Assembly: GCA_022385755.1 (NCBI GenBank)
Contig: MU278361.1
Span: forward strand, 535,186 to 599,185
Source of the DNA: Trametopsis cervina
Lineage: Eukaryota > Basidiomycota > Agaricomycetes > Polyporales > Irpicaceae
Direction of reading: 5' to 3'
DNA: 64,000 bases
Position 1 is the stretch's first letter. The number at the start of each line of letters is the position of its first letter. Under the pieces are notes generated by a model that was not told the DNA's origin, did not search any database, and worked only from the letters and a program-made list of their open reading frames with translations. Shown one piece after another: positions 31,868 through 44,926 of this stretch. A program made the position numbers and the translations under genes.

Positions 31868-33441
31868 GTAAGGGTACCTGTAGAGTGACCAGCCGGATAG
31901 TCAGAAATGGGAGCGTACGGATATGAGACCAAGAAGGGACGAGCGACGGATGTAAGGAAGAGAGGGCGTCCATCTTGCACTGGTATTATAACCTGTTGCT
32001 CCACTAACTTGTCGTCCTCTATCCGCTGCCGAACCACCTTAGTGTGCAGCAAGGTCACACATTGACAGCTGTGCAGATCAATGATGTCTTGGAGGACAAA
32101 CGCGGGCGATCAACGGTGTGTTGATGTGCTCTCTACTGACGGTTGCAATCCGCCCATCATGAGGATTTCAATAACGCTGACCAGAAGCCTAGCGAGCACC
32201 TGGCCAAAGCTTGAGAAAGATATGGCACTAACACAAGCAGATGCTGCATGCGAAAAGTACGCATATAACCATGCAGATCCCGGACCGTAGCGTCTGATTG
32301 CGCCCACTGGTATATTAGGCATGCGTGCTGCGAAAGGGTGCGAACGTTTTAACCTCTTCAAACAAATGTCGCTGTGATGCGCGGGTATGAGGCTTCATCT
32401 TGCAACCATCAGAGGATCGACTCTAACGCTTAATATTCGCCCACGAATGTTCGTGGTTGTTGAAGACGGCAAGAACCACGCCAACAATGACAAGTGAGAT
32501 GAATAGCACAGGGAGACAGAAAAACAATCACAGTGGCAAAGAGACCTCGTACCTGAAGTATCGTGTGCATATAGTGGGAAGGTTGATTGACTTTCACTGG
32601 GCTTATCTTGTCTTCTATGGTCCTCCCCATCTACGAGCCTTAATAGCGTGAAGACTGTTACGTGGCACACTACGCTGCATAGAGAACATATACATCAACG
32701 GTGGAAACACATGAGTATATCGCCGATTACGGACCTTTTGTTATTAACACAGGCCTGAAGCATGTCTTAAGAGCAATTGCTAGCCTGGATATGCCAAGTC
32801 AGAGTACACCACAAGTTGAGCGTGCTGTGCCCGTATCGGACTGTAACGAGCTTTATTTTCTACAATTCCTGCCTTCCTCACGTCGTTAGTCCGAATGCCA
32901 GAGAGGAAGGGGACACATACCAGTGGACTGATCTATGACCAACACGGGATTAAAGGTTCAGCTTGTCGAACTGCGTGCATTGTGCCGGTAGTAGGTAGGA
33001 TCACATTTCAGCTGTCTATTTGTCTGTCCAACGTCCACGCTGCCACGGTGCCGGAGTTGGGTTCGTGTTATGGTCTCCATGATTCGTTGACAGGGCCGTT
33101 CGGTATTGCACATAGCTTATGTAGGTTGAATGGTCGCGACCAGAACCAGAGAGAGAGAACATCCGAGAGACCGCTGTACTGTACAATGACTAGGTGTTCA
33201 ACTCGTCGCGACTTGGTGTACTTAGTCACGCGTCCGCGAGTCGTGACGTGCAGTCCAGCCCGTCACATGTCTGTCGCAAATCGTCACAAAGCGCAAATGC
33301 AGAGCAAGCGTGACACCTGACGCTGCGGCTTCTGGAGGTTTCTGCCCAGCGTGCGAGCATCTCTCCTCGTTGCCATCGCCGCCGTCGACGCCCGCACTTT
33401 GTCTCTTCACTTACCTTCGTTCGACACTCACTTGCATACAA
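31868..33441. other. 1.6-kb intergenic region
   Basis: Promoter regions of the divergent Ser-rich orphan and DUF7137 genes. Several open frames occur but none shows domain content or convincing splice sites. Confidence 0.4.
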
Positions 33442-34162
33442 ATGGCGGACCTGCAGCCTAGACAAGGTCAGCAGCAGCAGCAACAAACACCCTCTCCTAC
33501 CCAGCAGTCGTCGCAACAGTCGTCGCAACAGTCTCAGTCATCAAGTACTTTAAGCATACCTCAGACGGCCCCAGCAGGGTTGCTCACTATCACTCAACCA
33601 CCACAAACCGCCACTTCATACTACAAGATCGCTTCAGGAGAGACGATTACGTTTGGTTGGAACACCTCCTACATCCTTGTCACCCCTACTTCCCTCACCG
33701 TTTCGGCGATATGCCAGAACGGTAACACCTACCCCGTGGGACCGTCCGACGGGAAAATTCCGGGCACTGCTACCTCTGTAGAGTGGGATCTGTGGTCGTA
33801 CCAACAAGCACACCCGGAGACTCCCCTGGCACAACTCCCCTACACTCTACACATCTGGGGAGACAACGGCCCCGGCGCTCAGAGATCACCAGGCGTATTG
33901 CAGGAGAATAACCAGCTGCAATTTGCGCTGTACTCGCCGGCGGCGTACACACCTTTGGAGAGTAAGCCCCCTGTCTTCTTCGCTGGTAACCGAATTGATC
34001 TCTCAAACTCCCTCAACTCCTCCAGGTTGGACATGTCCCGGGTGCAACGTCAACGGGTCACTGTCGGATTATATTGCGCATCCAGCCTTCTTGAGCCTTG
34101 TGGTCACGATCGTCGTTATGTTCTTGTCTGGTTACCAAGTCCTTCGCGCCGCAGCGCATTAG
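33442..34162 (+). CDS. DUF7137-domain protein
   Basis: Exons 33442-33961 and 34026-34162 encode 218 residues; the 64-nt intron (GTAAGC...CCAG) keeps frame. The first ~45 residues are a Gln/Ser-rich disordered tract (runs of QQQ, then SSQQSSQQS). The DUF7137 domain follows, recognised by TITQPPQTATSYYKI, ITFGWN, NGNTYPVGP, PGTATSVEWD, YTLHIWGD and FALYSPAAYTPLE. It is completed in exon 2 by WTCPGC. A C-terminal hydrophobic helix (FLSLVVTIVVMFLSG) suggests a membrane or GPI-type anchor. The family is fungal and has no assigned function. The start is the Met just before the Gln tract; the open frame upstream begins without ATG. Confidence 0.82.
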
Positions 34163-35026
34163 ATTTCGGATACCCCATGGACGGTACGCGAAGAGGACTA
34201 AGGTATAAGGAGGGTGGGTGACGATTGTAGGAGGGGTGGCGACGGCATGCGGACATGTAGGCAAGCGGGTAGTGGGTAACATGTATCGCCATTCGGACAA
34301 CGGACTCGGTAGGGACTTCATGGGCACTTTTACGACATATTGGCTTTCGCACATACACTGATCATGTTATCACGGACATATCCTTTCCTTTGCATATATT
34401 ATCGTTCGTAATCATATTAGCTGATGGCTTTCTTAGCTCCCTGATTGTACCAAGAAGTTCGGGAATATGGCCTGAGATGCCGGAGGTGTGAACCCGTTTC
34501 CTTGTTCGGCTGCTTGTTACGCTGAACTGCTGCACGAAATACGAACCACCTCATTGAAGTAGCTATTGCCTACTTATCCCCTATCTTTGTGCCGTTCTGA
34601 CCGTCGTACCTTTCGCAGCGTAGGTTTCAAGAGTTGGCGCTTGCTGACTCCGAGACATCCGGCTATCCTTAGACGTTTCAAACAGTGCACCCTGTGGCGC
34701 CCTGCGGTGCCGCTCTGTGTATGATCCCGTAAGGAGTCCATGCACGGGAAAGTCCGCAAGAATACGATGGTTCACGACAATAAAACAAGTTCAACTTAAG
34801 CGAGGAGCTCCTGCAGGGACGATGCACCACTATCTGGACGAGTTAGCGGCTCAGCTACTGAAACATATCTGTGTTCGTACAATTGTTAGGGGTGCCATAG
34901 GACCTGCCAAACAAGGATCGCACTAAACTTCTCCCAACCCTGTCCTCTTTATATCCGAATCACCTCACGCAACGTAACCAGTGCCTTGCTCCCTTTTTTT
35001 CGATGCCGGCACCTGTTTCCGGGCTG
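34163..35026. other. intergenic region
   Basis: 3' flank of the DUF7137 gene and further non-coding sequence. I see no supported gene. Confidence 0.4.
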
Positions 35027-35452
35027 CTACCGACCCTGACCTCCTTGACCTCCAAACAAAATTCGATCATGTCCAGCCTGAATCGTCCATCTTGTCAGAT
35101 CTAACTCGATTGCTGCAATCTGGACAGGTTTGACGTAGCGCATCAGGCCGACGGTGGACCGCGACTCTAACTCGACATCAAACGTGACCAAGCAGTGCCC
35201 TTCGCTTCGCGGAGTACCGTCGTGCTTAAGCTCATAACGGTCTAAGATCAGAAAGGTAATGAAGGACTCGACCCTGGATTTGCTAGAAGTTGGCAAGTTT
35301 CACTTTCGGAGTTCTCTAGGATCAGCATCAGCTCTACTTCGCCGTCGAGTCACCGTGCGCGGCTCTTACAATGCGGCCATGAACATGGGCCTCGGCATTT
35401 CGCCTACTGGGATATACAGAAAAACATCAGTGGTACGTTCTGTGCTCTGCAT
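35027..35452 (-). CDS. candidate small gene, unknown product
   Basis: Weak call. The last exon (about 35265-35027) has an open, coding-like frame with RVESFITFLILDRYELK, GHCLVTFDVELESR, and IAAIELDLTRW before a Gly/Gln-rich end. Two short upstream exons can be joined with plausible GTACCA...CCCAG and GTAAGA...TCTAG introns to an ATG at 35452, giving a protein of about 110 residues. I recognise no family. The region could be a decayed gene or a chance frame. Confidence 0.25.
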
Positions 35453-35654
35453 GTCCAAGAATTACTCAAGACGAGATGTTATGCTTCAGACAATCGCATT
35501 TCAGAATATATACGGAAGCCGCAAGCGTTGTGGCGTTCGGCTCGGGCGGGCCGGCAATAAGATTCTGGCACTGACATCATGCTTGGGGACTAGTTACGAG
35601 CTCGGGCGTGTATAGTGGGCGGGCTGGGCGCTGGTAACCCAACAGAATCGTATG

Positions 35655-36245
35655 TTATAGAGATGCGAAGGCAGATTTGTTCGTTGTAAACTTGACCGCA
35701 AACCAGATAATAATTACAGTTACATAAACCCGAACAAAAGACAACCCGGGCTCTACACTCGTGATGGCCTCCAATTGTGTCAAGCCTCCTGCCTCGAACT
35801 GCTCAGATGGGCGTTAGTCCACCGATTACTCAGAAGAACCACACTATTTGTCTATGTTACTACGTGAATCACCTCCACCTCCGCGGACCGCGTTCGTTCT
35901 TTTGTTCAACAGCGCCTCTTGCAACGTAATTTGCGTCTGGAAACGACTTTGGTTTCCCTTTGACGTCAAACCTCCTGCCGCCTTACTGTGGAGCTTATGT
36001 TCTCTTAGTGTCGCCCGCTGATTTAACACCTGATCCGTCCTCCCATTCTCTAGTTCTATCTCTTGTGCGGCATTTGGGACTAACCTTGACGAAGAGTAAT
36101 CCGTAGACGGACTAAGCGTTAAGCCAGTGCTCTAAATTTTTGTTCCGATCCAAAGACCCATAAGTACTCCGTCTATTGTTGACTTTATCGCGCGTCCGTT
36201 GGAGTCTTCTTTGGCCTCCACACGTACAGTTCGGTCCTCAATCAT
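35655..36245 (-). CDS. candidate small tail-anchored membrane protein
   Basis: Weak call built from splice reconstruction. An ATG at 36245 starts a short exon ending at a GTACGT donor. The next exon begins after TTTAG near 36130 and reads STGLTLSPSTDYSSS, then AQEIELENGRTDQVLNQR. A GTAAGG...TTCCAG intron (about 50 nt) and a further intron with a clear ACTAAC branch site lead to a last exon. That exon ends with a hydrophobic helix, FVRVYVTVIIIWFAVKF, and a short basic/polar tail before the stop at 35657-35655. Size and layout (short helix, then a single C-terminal membrane anchor) resemble SNARE-type tail-anchored proteins, but I see no diagnostic motif. Confidence 0.28.
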
Positions 36246-36419
36246 CTGCGCTGGTTCGGCTCTCAGTCATCCAAACCGGCTGGCTAGAAGCACGATTCGG
36301 AGCCTAAAGTTGATATAATGACCTCATAGAGACATTGCTGTGTCGCTATAAGATAAAAACAGGATAACTCCTGACACAGCGGTGAGCTGATACAAGTCCG
36401 TATCACAAAAGACTCTCGG

Positions 36420-38327
36420 CTATGAAGACGCAGGTGCCGGTGAGCGTCGGCCCTTCTCATATTGCGGCCTCTCGCTTCGCCTCGCGGCATTGCGATGCCT
36501 CTTCGTACGCACATGCACATCCCATTCCTTCCCTTGCTCGATCATGACGGGCTTCTCGCCTTCATCAGTGCATGTCGTGCAGACAATTCTTCGGCGAGCC
36601 TCTAGGACGGCCCCGGGGCTGCTCAAGCAATGTAACGCAGAGCCCTGCAGCAAAGGAGAAACTACGTACTTTGTAGGCTTGTCTGGAATAGCCAGCATCT
36701 CTCGGGCGACCTCTGAGAGTGATGCAGGTTCAGGTAGCGGTCTTCCATGAAGAAAAGCTATATCCGTGTATCAGTAATTATGTTGCAGTATGAATAGATA
36801 GTCTACAAACCTTCGGTAATTTGTAGCGCAGGAGTTTGTACCTCCGAAACCCACTTATCGCCTATTTCTGCTTGCTCCGTGAGTAAGACACATACAGAAG
36901 TGACGTATGCAGACAAACCCGTGGCATCCAAAAGATATGTAGGTACGAAGTTGTCATTCCCGCTATCTGCCTGGTCAAAGCTCGAATTGGCGGAATACAC
37001 AGCCGGTAAGAGCTTATTGCGTATCCATTTGATTTGTCTCCTCGCGTATTGACGCGTGGACAACTTCATACGTTCCACAGCAGCGGAAAATAATTTATCT
37101 TCTTCTCGAGGCGGAGATAGCTCCTTATTGTGAAGGAGATACGAGGAGAACTCGCGATAACCTGGACAATATCCGTGAGCTCGCTCGTAGAGATTTGCAT
37201 GGTGGGAGGAACCTGCCTATCGACTGGTAAATGCCGAGTGTATAATCCATCGGCACGTCATCATACGTTTTTGAGATCGAAGGCTCAGACGGACCACGCC
37301 CTTCTGCATAAGCCGCTTCGCGAATGAGTTCGTCAACCTCTCGGAGCAAACCCTGCTACTAACAGGAACGTTATAAAAGTAACAACATATCAGCCAGCAG
37401 AGCTTCTATACCTGAAGCATGTCGTCCACCCGATTGTCTAGTCGTGGCTCTAGGCTATCTGGTTTCGCATATAGCCAAAAGAAAAGCGTACGATATCTAC
37501 CAGAATGTCAGATGAACCAGTCTTTCAGAAGAGGAGTCAAGCATGCCTTGGTGGCAGTTCGGTACCCGATTGTTCTTGAATCAGTTCGCTAGACAACCTT
37601 CCGCTTTCTCGGATGATTCTGAGGGAGCGCATGACCTTTCTTGTGTCTTTCCAGTGCCATCGCTGACCGACGAGAGGATCCAGTGAGCTTAAGAGCCGGT
37701 GAAGAGCAAACGCCGCATCTGGATCGTCTGCAGCCAGCGGCGGTGGTTCGGGGAGATGGTCGTATAGATTTATTAGCTCGTCTGGGAGCGCGGAAAGTGC
37801 GAGAGCAAGATTTTCGGATAGTTCGGTAGTTACAGACGGTGCTGCAGGAATATCGGAAGTTGCCTCGTCGAATGTGGCCAGTCTGCCCGGAAAAACCAGG
37901 TGCTGTATCCAATAGGATGTTCCACCGACGACAATGGGTAATTTGTTTTGTTGATGAGTCTCGTTTATCTGCAATCGCCAAGAAAGTCAGTATTCAGTCA
38001 TTCAATTCTCAATGAAACACCCACCAAATTCATGGCGTCTTTCACCCATTGGCCCACCACGTATTGCTCTCCGGGTTTCTTGAAGCCCATAAGAAGATGT
38101 TCGACTCCGGATTGCTCGTGTACAGGGACCTTATTCGTTATGATGTCCATCCCAGCATACACTTGCATGGCATCAGCGTTAATGATCCTTGCACCCGTAT
38201 ACCCAGCGAAATGTTGCTTAGAGTGGGTCTGAGACTGAGAAAGTGCTAGTGCAATCTCTATTGCAAGCTTCGACTTCCCTACACCTGTAGTACCACATAT
38301 CGCAATGAGTGGACGGACGGACATCAA
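36420..38327 (-). CDS. tRNA dimethylallyltransferase (Mod5/MiaA family)
   Basis: Transfers the dimethylallyl group to A37 of tRNAs that read codons starting with U; acts in cytosol, nucleus and mitochondria in fungi. Six exons (38327-38025, 37968-37547, 37496-37412, 37355-37217, 37161-36811, 36757-36420) encode 545 residues. The P-loop GTTGVGKS is near residue 13, followed by NADAMQVYAGMDIITNK, then IVVGGTSYWIQ, RLDNRVDDM and QSIGYREF. The C-terminus has the eukaryotic zinc finger: CTTC and HVRTKRH. Frame is kept only if introns 2 and 4 use GC donors (GCATGC and GCAGGT), since no GT donor restores the conserved sequence. A second Met two codons inside is an alternative start. Confidence 0.92.
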
Positions 38328-40227
38328 CCTTTCAGTGCCACGCTGTGGCTATTCGGAATGTATGAACGATAGGATGAGGCGCGCAATTGTGGATTACGTA
38401 ATCAGTCTCCCACGATTCGCGCTCGTGGTCGTAAAGTCCTTCTGCTTTCATCGTTCATCCACGTACCACACCTGCTTAGCATCGTCAATTATATCTTGCA
38501 CAGTGTTTGCCTCTATATGTTTTAGCGACACGCTAGGCTCTGTGCTGTGCGCACGCTCCGGAAAAGTTGCCGGACGCCCCATTGGCAGACTTTCCCTGAG
38601 GAGGCGAGACTCCGTATGTGTCTCACGCCAAACCAGAGATGCGCCCGTCTGTGTATACGGTGCGGGCTGCGGCTAACCCTGTGGGCCTTTGTTGCCAGCT
38701 ATCTGCCCTTGATAGGCACGGCTTGTGGCGTACGTGCATTTCCTCCATATTCCAATGTCGCCGAGCCCCGCCTTGACAGATTATTGAAGCCGCCAAGTGA
38801 CCGCCCTTGCAGGGAGACCGACAGGGCACACTGTCAACAGCTAGCGACACTCCCGCGAACAATCTGTCTGTGTGCCCTTATGTTATAAGTACGAACCTAT
38901 CCCTATGCCGTTTACCCGCGACTTGACAGTTTTAGATCGTCCGGCTTTGACCGTTATTGCGAAGGTCTCAACATTACTTTGGGGCTTGTAGGTAGATCTG
39001 ACACCCTTCAGTTCACTGCGCTGCTGGGTACATGGGACCAGCGGTGTCAATCATGTTTACCCAATGTCGTCCCGAAGGCATTGACTGTTGCGCTAGTGGT
39101 AACCGTGAACTTTCCGATACATGGGAGGGGCTCGGCGGAATGGCTATTTTACTCACCACATTTGTATAGGATGCCGCTATCTTCTCCAAGTGCGACCAGG
39201 CCGGCCTCTATTGCACCTGGCCAGTCTCACTGCGGTGAAATCCATGACATAATTGAATAGCCACTCAGTTCTCGCGGCTGTCGTTCTTAATTAACAGAAG
39301 AGGCGTTCGGTCCCAATTGTCTCTCTTCTCCCGCCTGTAATCAAGCTCAAGTCGTACGTGGCAGGGAAGGATTTACGAAACCCGAATTTGAGCTTGTCTG
39401 CTTACAAGCCAGGCTCATTCGTGTCATCGACGCGCTTTTCAGCTACGGCCTCCCGTGCGAGCGCATGGTGCAGACTTGCGCCGTGTGACGGCGTACATAT
39501 CGTCCCATACTTGGGCAGAACTTCTGCTGCTCCTGAGACAATAGTGAATAGGGTATTGACTTCCCTGCCGCAGATTCACCAAGTCCGTGGACATCAAACG
39601 CGTCGCGGTCACATGACAAAATGCGCATTGGCCACGGATCCTAATCGTAATGCGTGTCGTCTTCCCCCATCGGCTCCGTCAACCGGAAGCTAATCCTGAG
39701 GATTCCTCCACAAACACAAAAGAGTCCGATGCTCATACGATTCAACGGAGGTAGGGCAAAAGCGGATGTTTTCGTTATTCACTCTAAACGAAACAATCGA
39801 GAGAGATCGATGCTAGCTATGGTAAGGGGATGCAGGTCAATGCATGTAATGCGTGTAACACCAGGGAGACGCATAACTTAAAGTACTTCTAAGCCCGAAA
39901 GAAAACCAAAAGAGTGTACGCTATGTACACGTACAATAATCAACCTTATTGTATTGTACGAGTGGGGCAATGTTTTGTGGGTTGTCACGGAAATAGGACG
40001 AGAGGTAATCTAGAACGAAAGAGGATTACCACCAAGTGCAGGGTCTTTGGCCTGACATGTAAGCTATGTAATGAGAGATGAGATTGCGCACTCGGGAACG
40101 CACGATGGATGGAAGTTGAGCTACAGATGAAAGTGAATGCAGGAGAGCGAGATGCTGGGTCAATGCTACAATAGACGAGAGAATGAAAACCAGAAAATGA
40201 GTGACACGCGGACTGGGTGAGGCCAAA
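38328..40227. other. 1.9-kb gene-free region
   Basis: Lies between the start of the tRNA-modifying enzyme gene and the 3' end of the P450, both on the minus strand. Open frames are short and carry no recognisable content. No repeats are evident by eye. Confidence 0.4.
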
Positions 40228-42259
40228 TCACAGTTGCTCAACGCAGCGAGGAACCTCTTGCTCGGCCTCCATTGCAGGGCGCACACGGTCGTGACGTGGG
40301 ACGAGATGGATGCGGTAGGGCTTCGGTGTACGACCGGAGGTACCCTCGTATTCCTCGAGCGAGACGGGCTCAGTCGGGAGCTCGTGAAAGTTGAACGCCC
40401 AAAGGAGACGGGAAATTGCAAGGAACAGAGTTCGCTCGGCGACATTAATGCCTGGGCAGATACGACGGCTAAAGAGGCACATGAGTCCTCCGTGAGAACG
40501 CGCGAGTGGCAGAACCTTGGACTTACCCGGCGCCAAAGCTCCAGTGGTCGCGCTCCATTGCGTTAGGCAGATGCGCCGACTCGAAAGAGGTGAGATTGTC
40601 GCCCATGTAGCGGTCAGGGTTGAACAAGTGGCTGCGGGTTGAGGTCAGTATCCCTGCAATCAATGTACGAATATCCCACAGTGACTCACGCGTCTGGGTA
40701 GCGCTCCTCGTTGTGATGCAGCGTGAAGCAATTCAAAATGACAGCTGTGCCCTTGGGAATGTACATGCCGTTGTACACGAAGTCCTCCGTAGAGCTGTGA
40801 GGCGTCGCGTTCCAGAAAGGGGCATGAACGCGAAGGACCTCCTTGATGATCGCACGGACGTAAGGGAGCGCCTTCTCGTCGTCGGCATCCGGCCAGCGGT
40901 CCCTGCCGACCACCAGATCGAGCTCATGATGAGCACGCGCCTGGATATCAGGGTGTTTGCCAATGAGGGCGAGGAACCACTGAATGATGCCAGAAGTCTA
41001 ATTGTTGTGCGATGTACACATGTCAATGAGGTGACGCGGGGCTGACCGAGCACAGATACACGTACCGAGTGAACACCGCCAAGGGCAAACGCAGTCGAGA
41101 GCATACAGATATCTTCCCAGTCGAGTTTTTCCTTCTTCTGCTCCTCTATGAGGACCTTGGCCAAGCAGTGGGGAACGTCTTCGCCAGAGTCAATGCGCTC
41201 CTTAACCGCCATCACCATACCGCCGTAGACCTCGATGAAGTCGTCGTGCAGCTTAACAGCGCGGGAATGCATCTTGGAGGGCATCCATTGGAGGGGTTCC
41301 ACGAAGTCGACGAGATTGGAAAGAGGGCCTAGCCAATTTGCGTCAACATCCCGAGAATTGGAATTAGGGGAAGAAGACCGGAAGCTTACCAGTCAAATCG
41401 TTGAATTCCATGGCCATGGTCAAGATACGTTGAATGAGAGGATCGGACGTGGAATCCGTGCGTATCGCAAAGGACAGTGTCAACATGTTGCTGCGCAAGG
41501 TGGGTAAGCACTGCGGTTCACCCAAGTCTAGAAGGAGCGAAGCGCGACTTACTTGAGAGTGTAACGACCGGTGTAGTGAGCCGGGTTAATAGGGTGAGTA
41601 CCATCCATTGACTCCTTGTATAGAGAACGAATCATGATGCGAGACTCGTAGTCCAGGACATCAGCGTATCCTGCGATAGCCTTTGCAGTAAGAAGCTGGG
41701 CGGCGATTTTACGATGGTTCCTCCTGCGTGATTGCGGAGATAGTAAGTTCAATTGATCATCTACAGGGACCGAGTGAATCGTACGTACCATGTCTCGCCG
41801 TAGGGAGCAGCTGTGATGGCGCGACCTCTAAGGATGGTCTGGTTCTTCACAAAGTACTGCTTGCGGCTGGAGAAGATGGCGCCGTTGTTGACCAGCAGTT
41901 CCCGAGCGATGACGGCATCCGAGACGACGACGTAAAGTTGGTTTCCGAGATAAAAAGAGTAGAGCGGGCCGTATTTCTGTGCCCATGCGTGGAGCGTGCG
42001 TTCGGGATAGTCGGGGAGGAAGGGGCGACGCATGAGAGGGCCAGGTGGGATACGGTTGCCGTCCTTGTCTGAAACATCCTTCCTGAACAGCAAGGGCAAA
42101 ATGAAATAGAGGGCCGTAGCGATAACCAGGACGAAGGCTACAGTCGCGTCCACCGCCTATGACGATCCACTTAAGTTAGTAAAGTCGGGCGCAACAAAGA
42201 TGAGGAGGGGTGCGTACGGGAGTGCGAAAGTGCAGCGTGGCATTGGTCACAACGCTCAT
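40228..42259 (-). CDS. cytochrome P450 monooxygenase
   Basis: Membrane-anchored haem-thiolate oxygenase. Eight exons (42259-42218, 42156-41789, 41723-41553, 41490-41390, 41328-41066, 40997-40690, 40631-40527, 40468-40228) encode 532 residues. An N-terminal anchor (VAFVLVIATALYFILPLLF) is followed by the Pro-rich PPGP hinge. The I-helix reads GGVHSTSG, across an intron. The ExxR motif is in KEVLR. The PERF-like region is FNPDRY, and the haem loop is FGAGRRICPG, completed across an intron, with the Cys ligand present. The enzyme therefore looks functional. Many mushroom P450s of this type oxidise xenobiotics or secondary metabolites; family and substrate cannot be assigned here. A TATA-like box lies about 82 bp upstream. 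Confidence 0.92.
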
Positions 42260-42340
42260 GGCGAACGAAGAGGTACGAACGGACAAAAGAAAAGAAGGAA
42301 GGGGGTTGTGAAGTGAGGGAAGGACAATTCCCATGCAGGC

Positions 42341-42347
42341 CTTTATA
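42341..42347 (-). promoter_or_regulatory. TATA-like box of the P450 gene
   Basis: On the minus strand this reads TATAAAG, about 82 bp upstream of the start codon at 42259. Confidence 0.45.
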
Positions 42348-44926
42348 AGCACCTGAGAGGTCTTGGGCAGATCTGAGGTGTGTGTGCCGACCGCATCTCC
42401 GTGTGCGGGTCAGACAGTCTTGCACCGGAACGTCTTTCGTTCAGGGCAGCAAGAGGTCAAGATCGGTCGAGGTAATCTCGAACCGTGTTTAGCCAGCGGT
42501 GCGGAATTGATTGACGGCGTAGTGGGATAAGTACATCCGAACCTGTGCGCAAGGAGGTCCGGCTCTTTGCTGATGAAACTTTGTCCAGCACATGTGGGTG
42601 GACTTTGCAGCCAAGTTGGATTTCGTGGCAAAAACCGATCAAACCTCTATTGTGACATGAGATGAACGCGACGGAACGCTGAGACCGCGTTCACGAGAGG
42701 ACATGCGCAGACAATTGGAAGCGGTCAGCGTAAGCGGCACAATAAGATGGGTCCCAGAGACTAACCAATTTCTGGGCTGCTGCGACCAAAGCTTTTTCGT
42801 TGTGGTTTCGTCACATTGCTCGGTACCGGTTCGACTGGAGCTTTCGCTCCTCTCGCCAGCGTGAGTTTTCGCGGAAATAATCACTGGATCGCTTTGAAAA
42901 TGCCCAAGGAGCTGATCGCTCACTAGCCTTGGTCCGGCGAGAAAACAGCGATCCGATATTTACGTGCCTCAATGAGCATATGCAGGCTTTCGCCGCTGGC
43001 CAACGGTTGGGTGGCTGCTAGGGCTAAGGAGTTTTAGGGCTACCCTGGCGGTGTGGTTTACGATTATGCGAGGGGACAGCTGGAACTCAATCGAGAGCAT
43101 ATGGTGTGCAAATCGGCAACACTGAACTTCAACAACCTACTCAGTGGCACCGGTCGGACGTATAATATCATATGCGGTACTCACTGCGCGACGGTAGCCG
43201 GGCCCCTTTGGGTTTTGTGACGCGGCGATGGAAACATTTGCGCTCGATTGGGGGAATCGTTACGACACTAGCCAGCGAATGTTTTTGAATTTCTGGAATG
43301 ATGAAACGCTATCAGTGCAGGCTTGTTGGAAACTCCAAGTCCGTCTGGACGCGGTCACTGACCTTACGAGAGTGCGCGCAGGGACTAGTCATGGCGGGCT
43401 CATTAACCTGAGCGAGTCCCGAACGGGCAATACTCTCACGGGTGCAGACCGCTGCCCTCGGTGCGCGCGTATCTCGATCTGGTGTATTCTGCGGCGCTGT
43501 TCTGGTCGTCGGCACGGTCCAGATGGGGCAGTATCCCGCCCTAGCGATTGCGATCCCGCCGCCAGCTGAGCTCGCCACGCGTACGGTCGCTCCTAACTGT
43601 GATAGCCCGCCAAAGCGCTGCCCGGTGTGCCTTGGATACCATGCACTGCGCCAATTAATTTCGTCTGATTTGCGGTTTCTGGCAAGGCAGGCCTGGAAAA
43701 GTCTCCAGCGTAACCCCAATCGACGGGCGCCACATTTCCACTGAGCCTTCATTGTGAGCCGGGATCGCCTCTGAACAATTTCGATCGACAGAAAGGTGAG
43801 GAAGATCGACGGGTACGGTAGATCGTCCATCGAGCAAGCTTAACGGCAAAGCTGGAACTTCCATAGCGTACACCAGTTTCCTCGAAGGGGATGCAGAGAC
43901 TGCGACCCCAGTCAGTCCCAACTCGCCTCGCTTGCTGCGTATGACGAACTGCCCTCATTCAAGCGATGTCAGCTTTTTCCGCGTGCCTTTTTCGTCACCT
44001 CAAACACCGCGGCCTGCCTGGCATGCCAACGACGACCCTCATCCAGGGCTGCTGTTGGCTGGCGTGGTAGGGCTGCTGCTCGTGAGAACGCAGTGCGAAA
44101 GTGGCCATGATGGTGGCGCGGCTGCATTAGGGACCAATCTGGTAGGCAGCCATCATCCCGCCCGAGGTCCTTCCCATGCCCGTCGGGGCTGCAAACCGTT
44201 CACCCTCGCACCGCTCTTGCAATTAAAATATTCGACAGTTTTGTTCTCCCGCATAAACGCACTGCTTTCTGTCAGGCGAGGTGCCGCCGTCACCGGCACG
44301 TGCCAGCCCCTCGTGTCCGCATCCTTTCCACAGCGCTGTCGCAAGCAAAAGGCACAGTCTCTATGGTAATCTTCTCAATTTTATCCTGCGCTCATCGCGC
44401 TCTTGCTCGTGGAAATATAGAACATTTGTGGGTAAAGTACTGCTCACAGGACCCGTGTGGCATCAGACGTTTCCCTGCTGACTGCATTGAGAGGCTCATT
44501 AAGTCCCCACAGAAGTCGGCCTAGTCCGGGGTAGCCCTCGGGCGGCTTTCTTATCTGAGTGAAACCCTTGTACTAACAGGTCGAAATAACGCAAATCTTC
44601 GCGGGCAGTTAACGCACATTTCCCTAGACCTTTTTGAGCCATAATGGGCCCGCCGCATGGATCTAGCGTGAGCCTTCTTTTTTACGGTTTCCGGTGGTAT
44701 ATTATCGCGTAGCCTACGTCGTTACCACCTCAAGCTGTCCCCACCTCGTCCGTGATCAGCACCATTCCCTAACCAGCACCAGACGTTTGCCGGTTCCCCT
44801 AAAGCACGCAGTCCTGACTCCGTAGTTCACCTCATTTGACCGTGTGCTCCGTGAGTTCTGTTTCTATTTTCATTCGTGATGTGACCTCATTGATTGGCGG
44901 GGCAGTGAAACACAAATTGAGTGAAC
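42348..44926. other. 2.6-kb gene-free region
   Basis: Between the divergent P450 (minus) and seven-helix protein (plus) genes. The longest frame (43312-43830, minus) is Arg-rich and shows no domain. I find no splice structure joining the small frames. Confidence 0.4.

Noticed and set aside
43312..43830. 172-aa minus-strand frame in the gene-poor block
   Set aside because: It is Arg-rich with no domain, no start context and overlapping frames of equal quality on the other strand.
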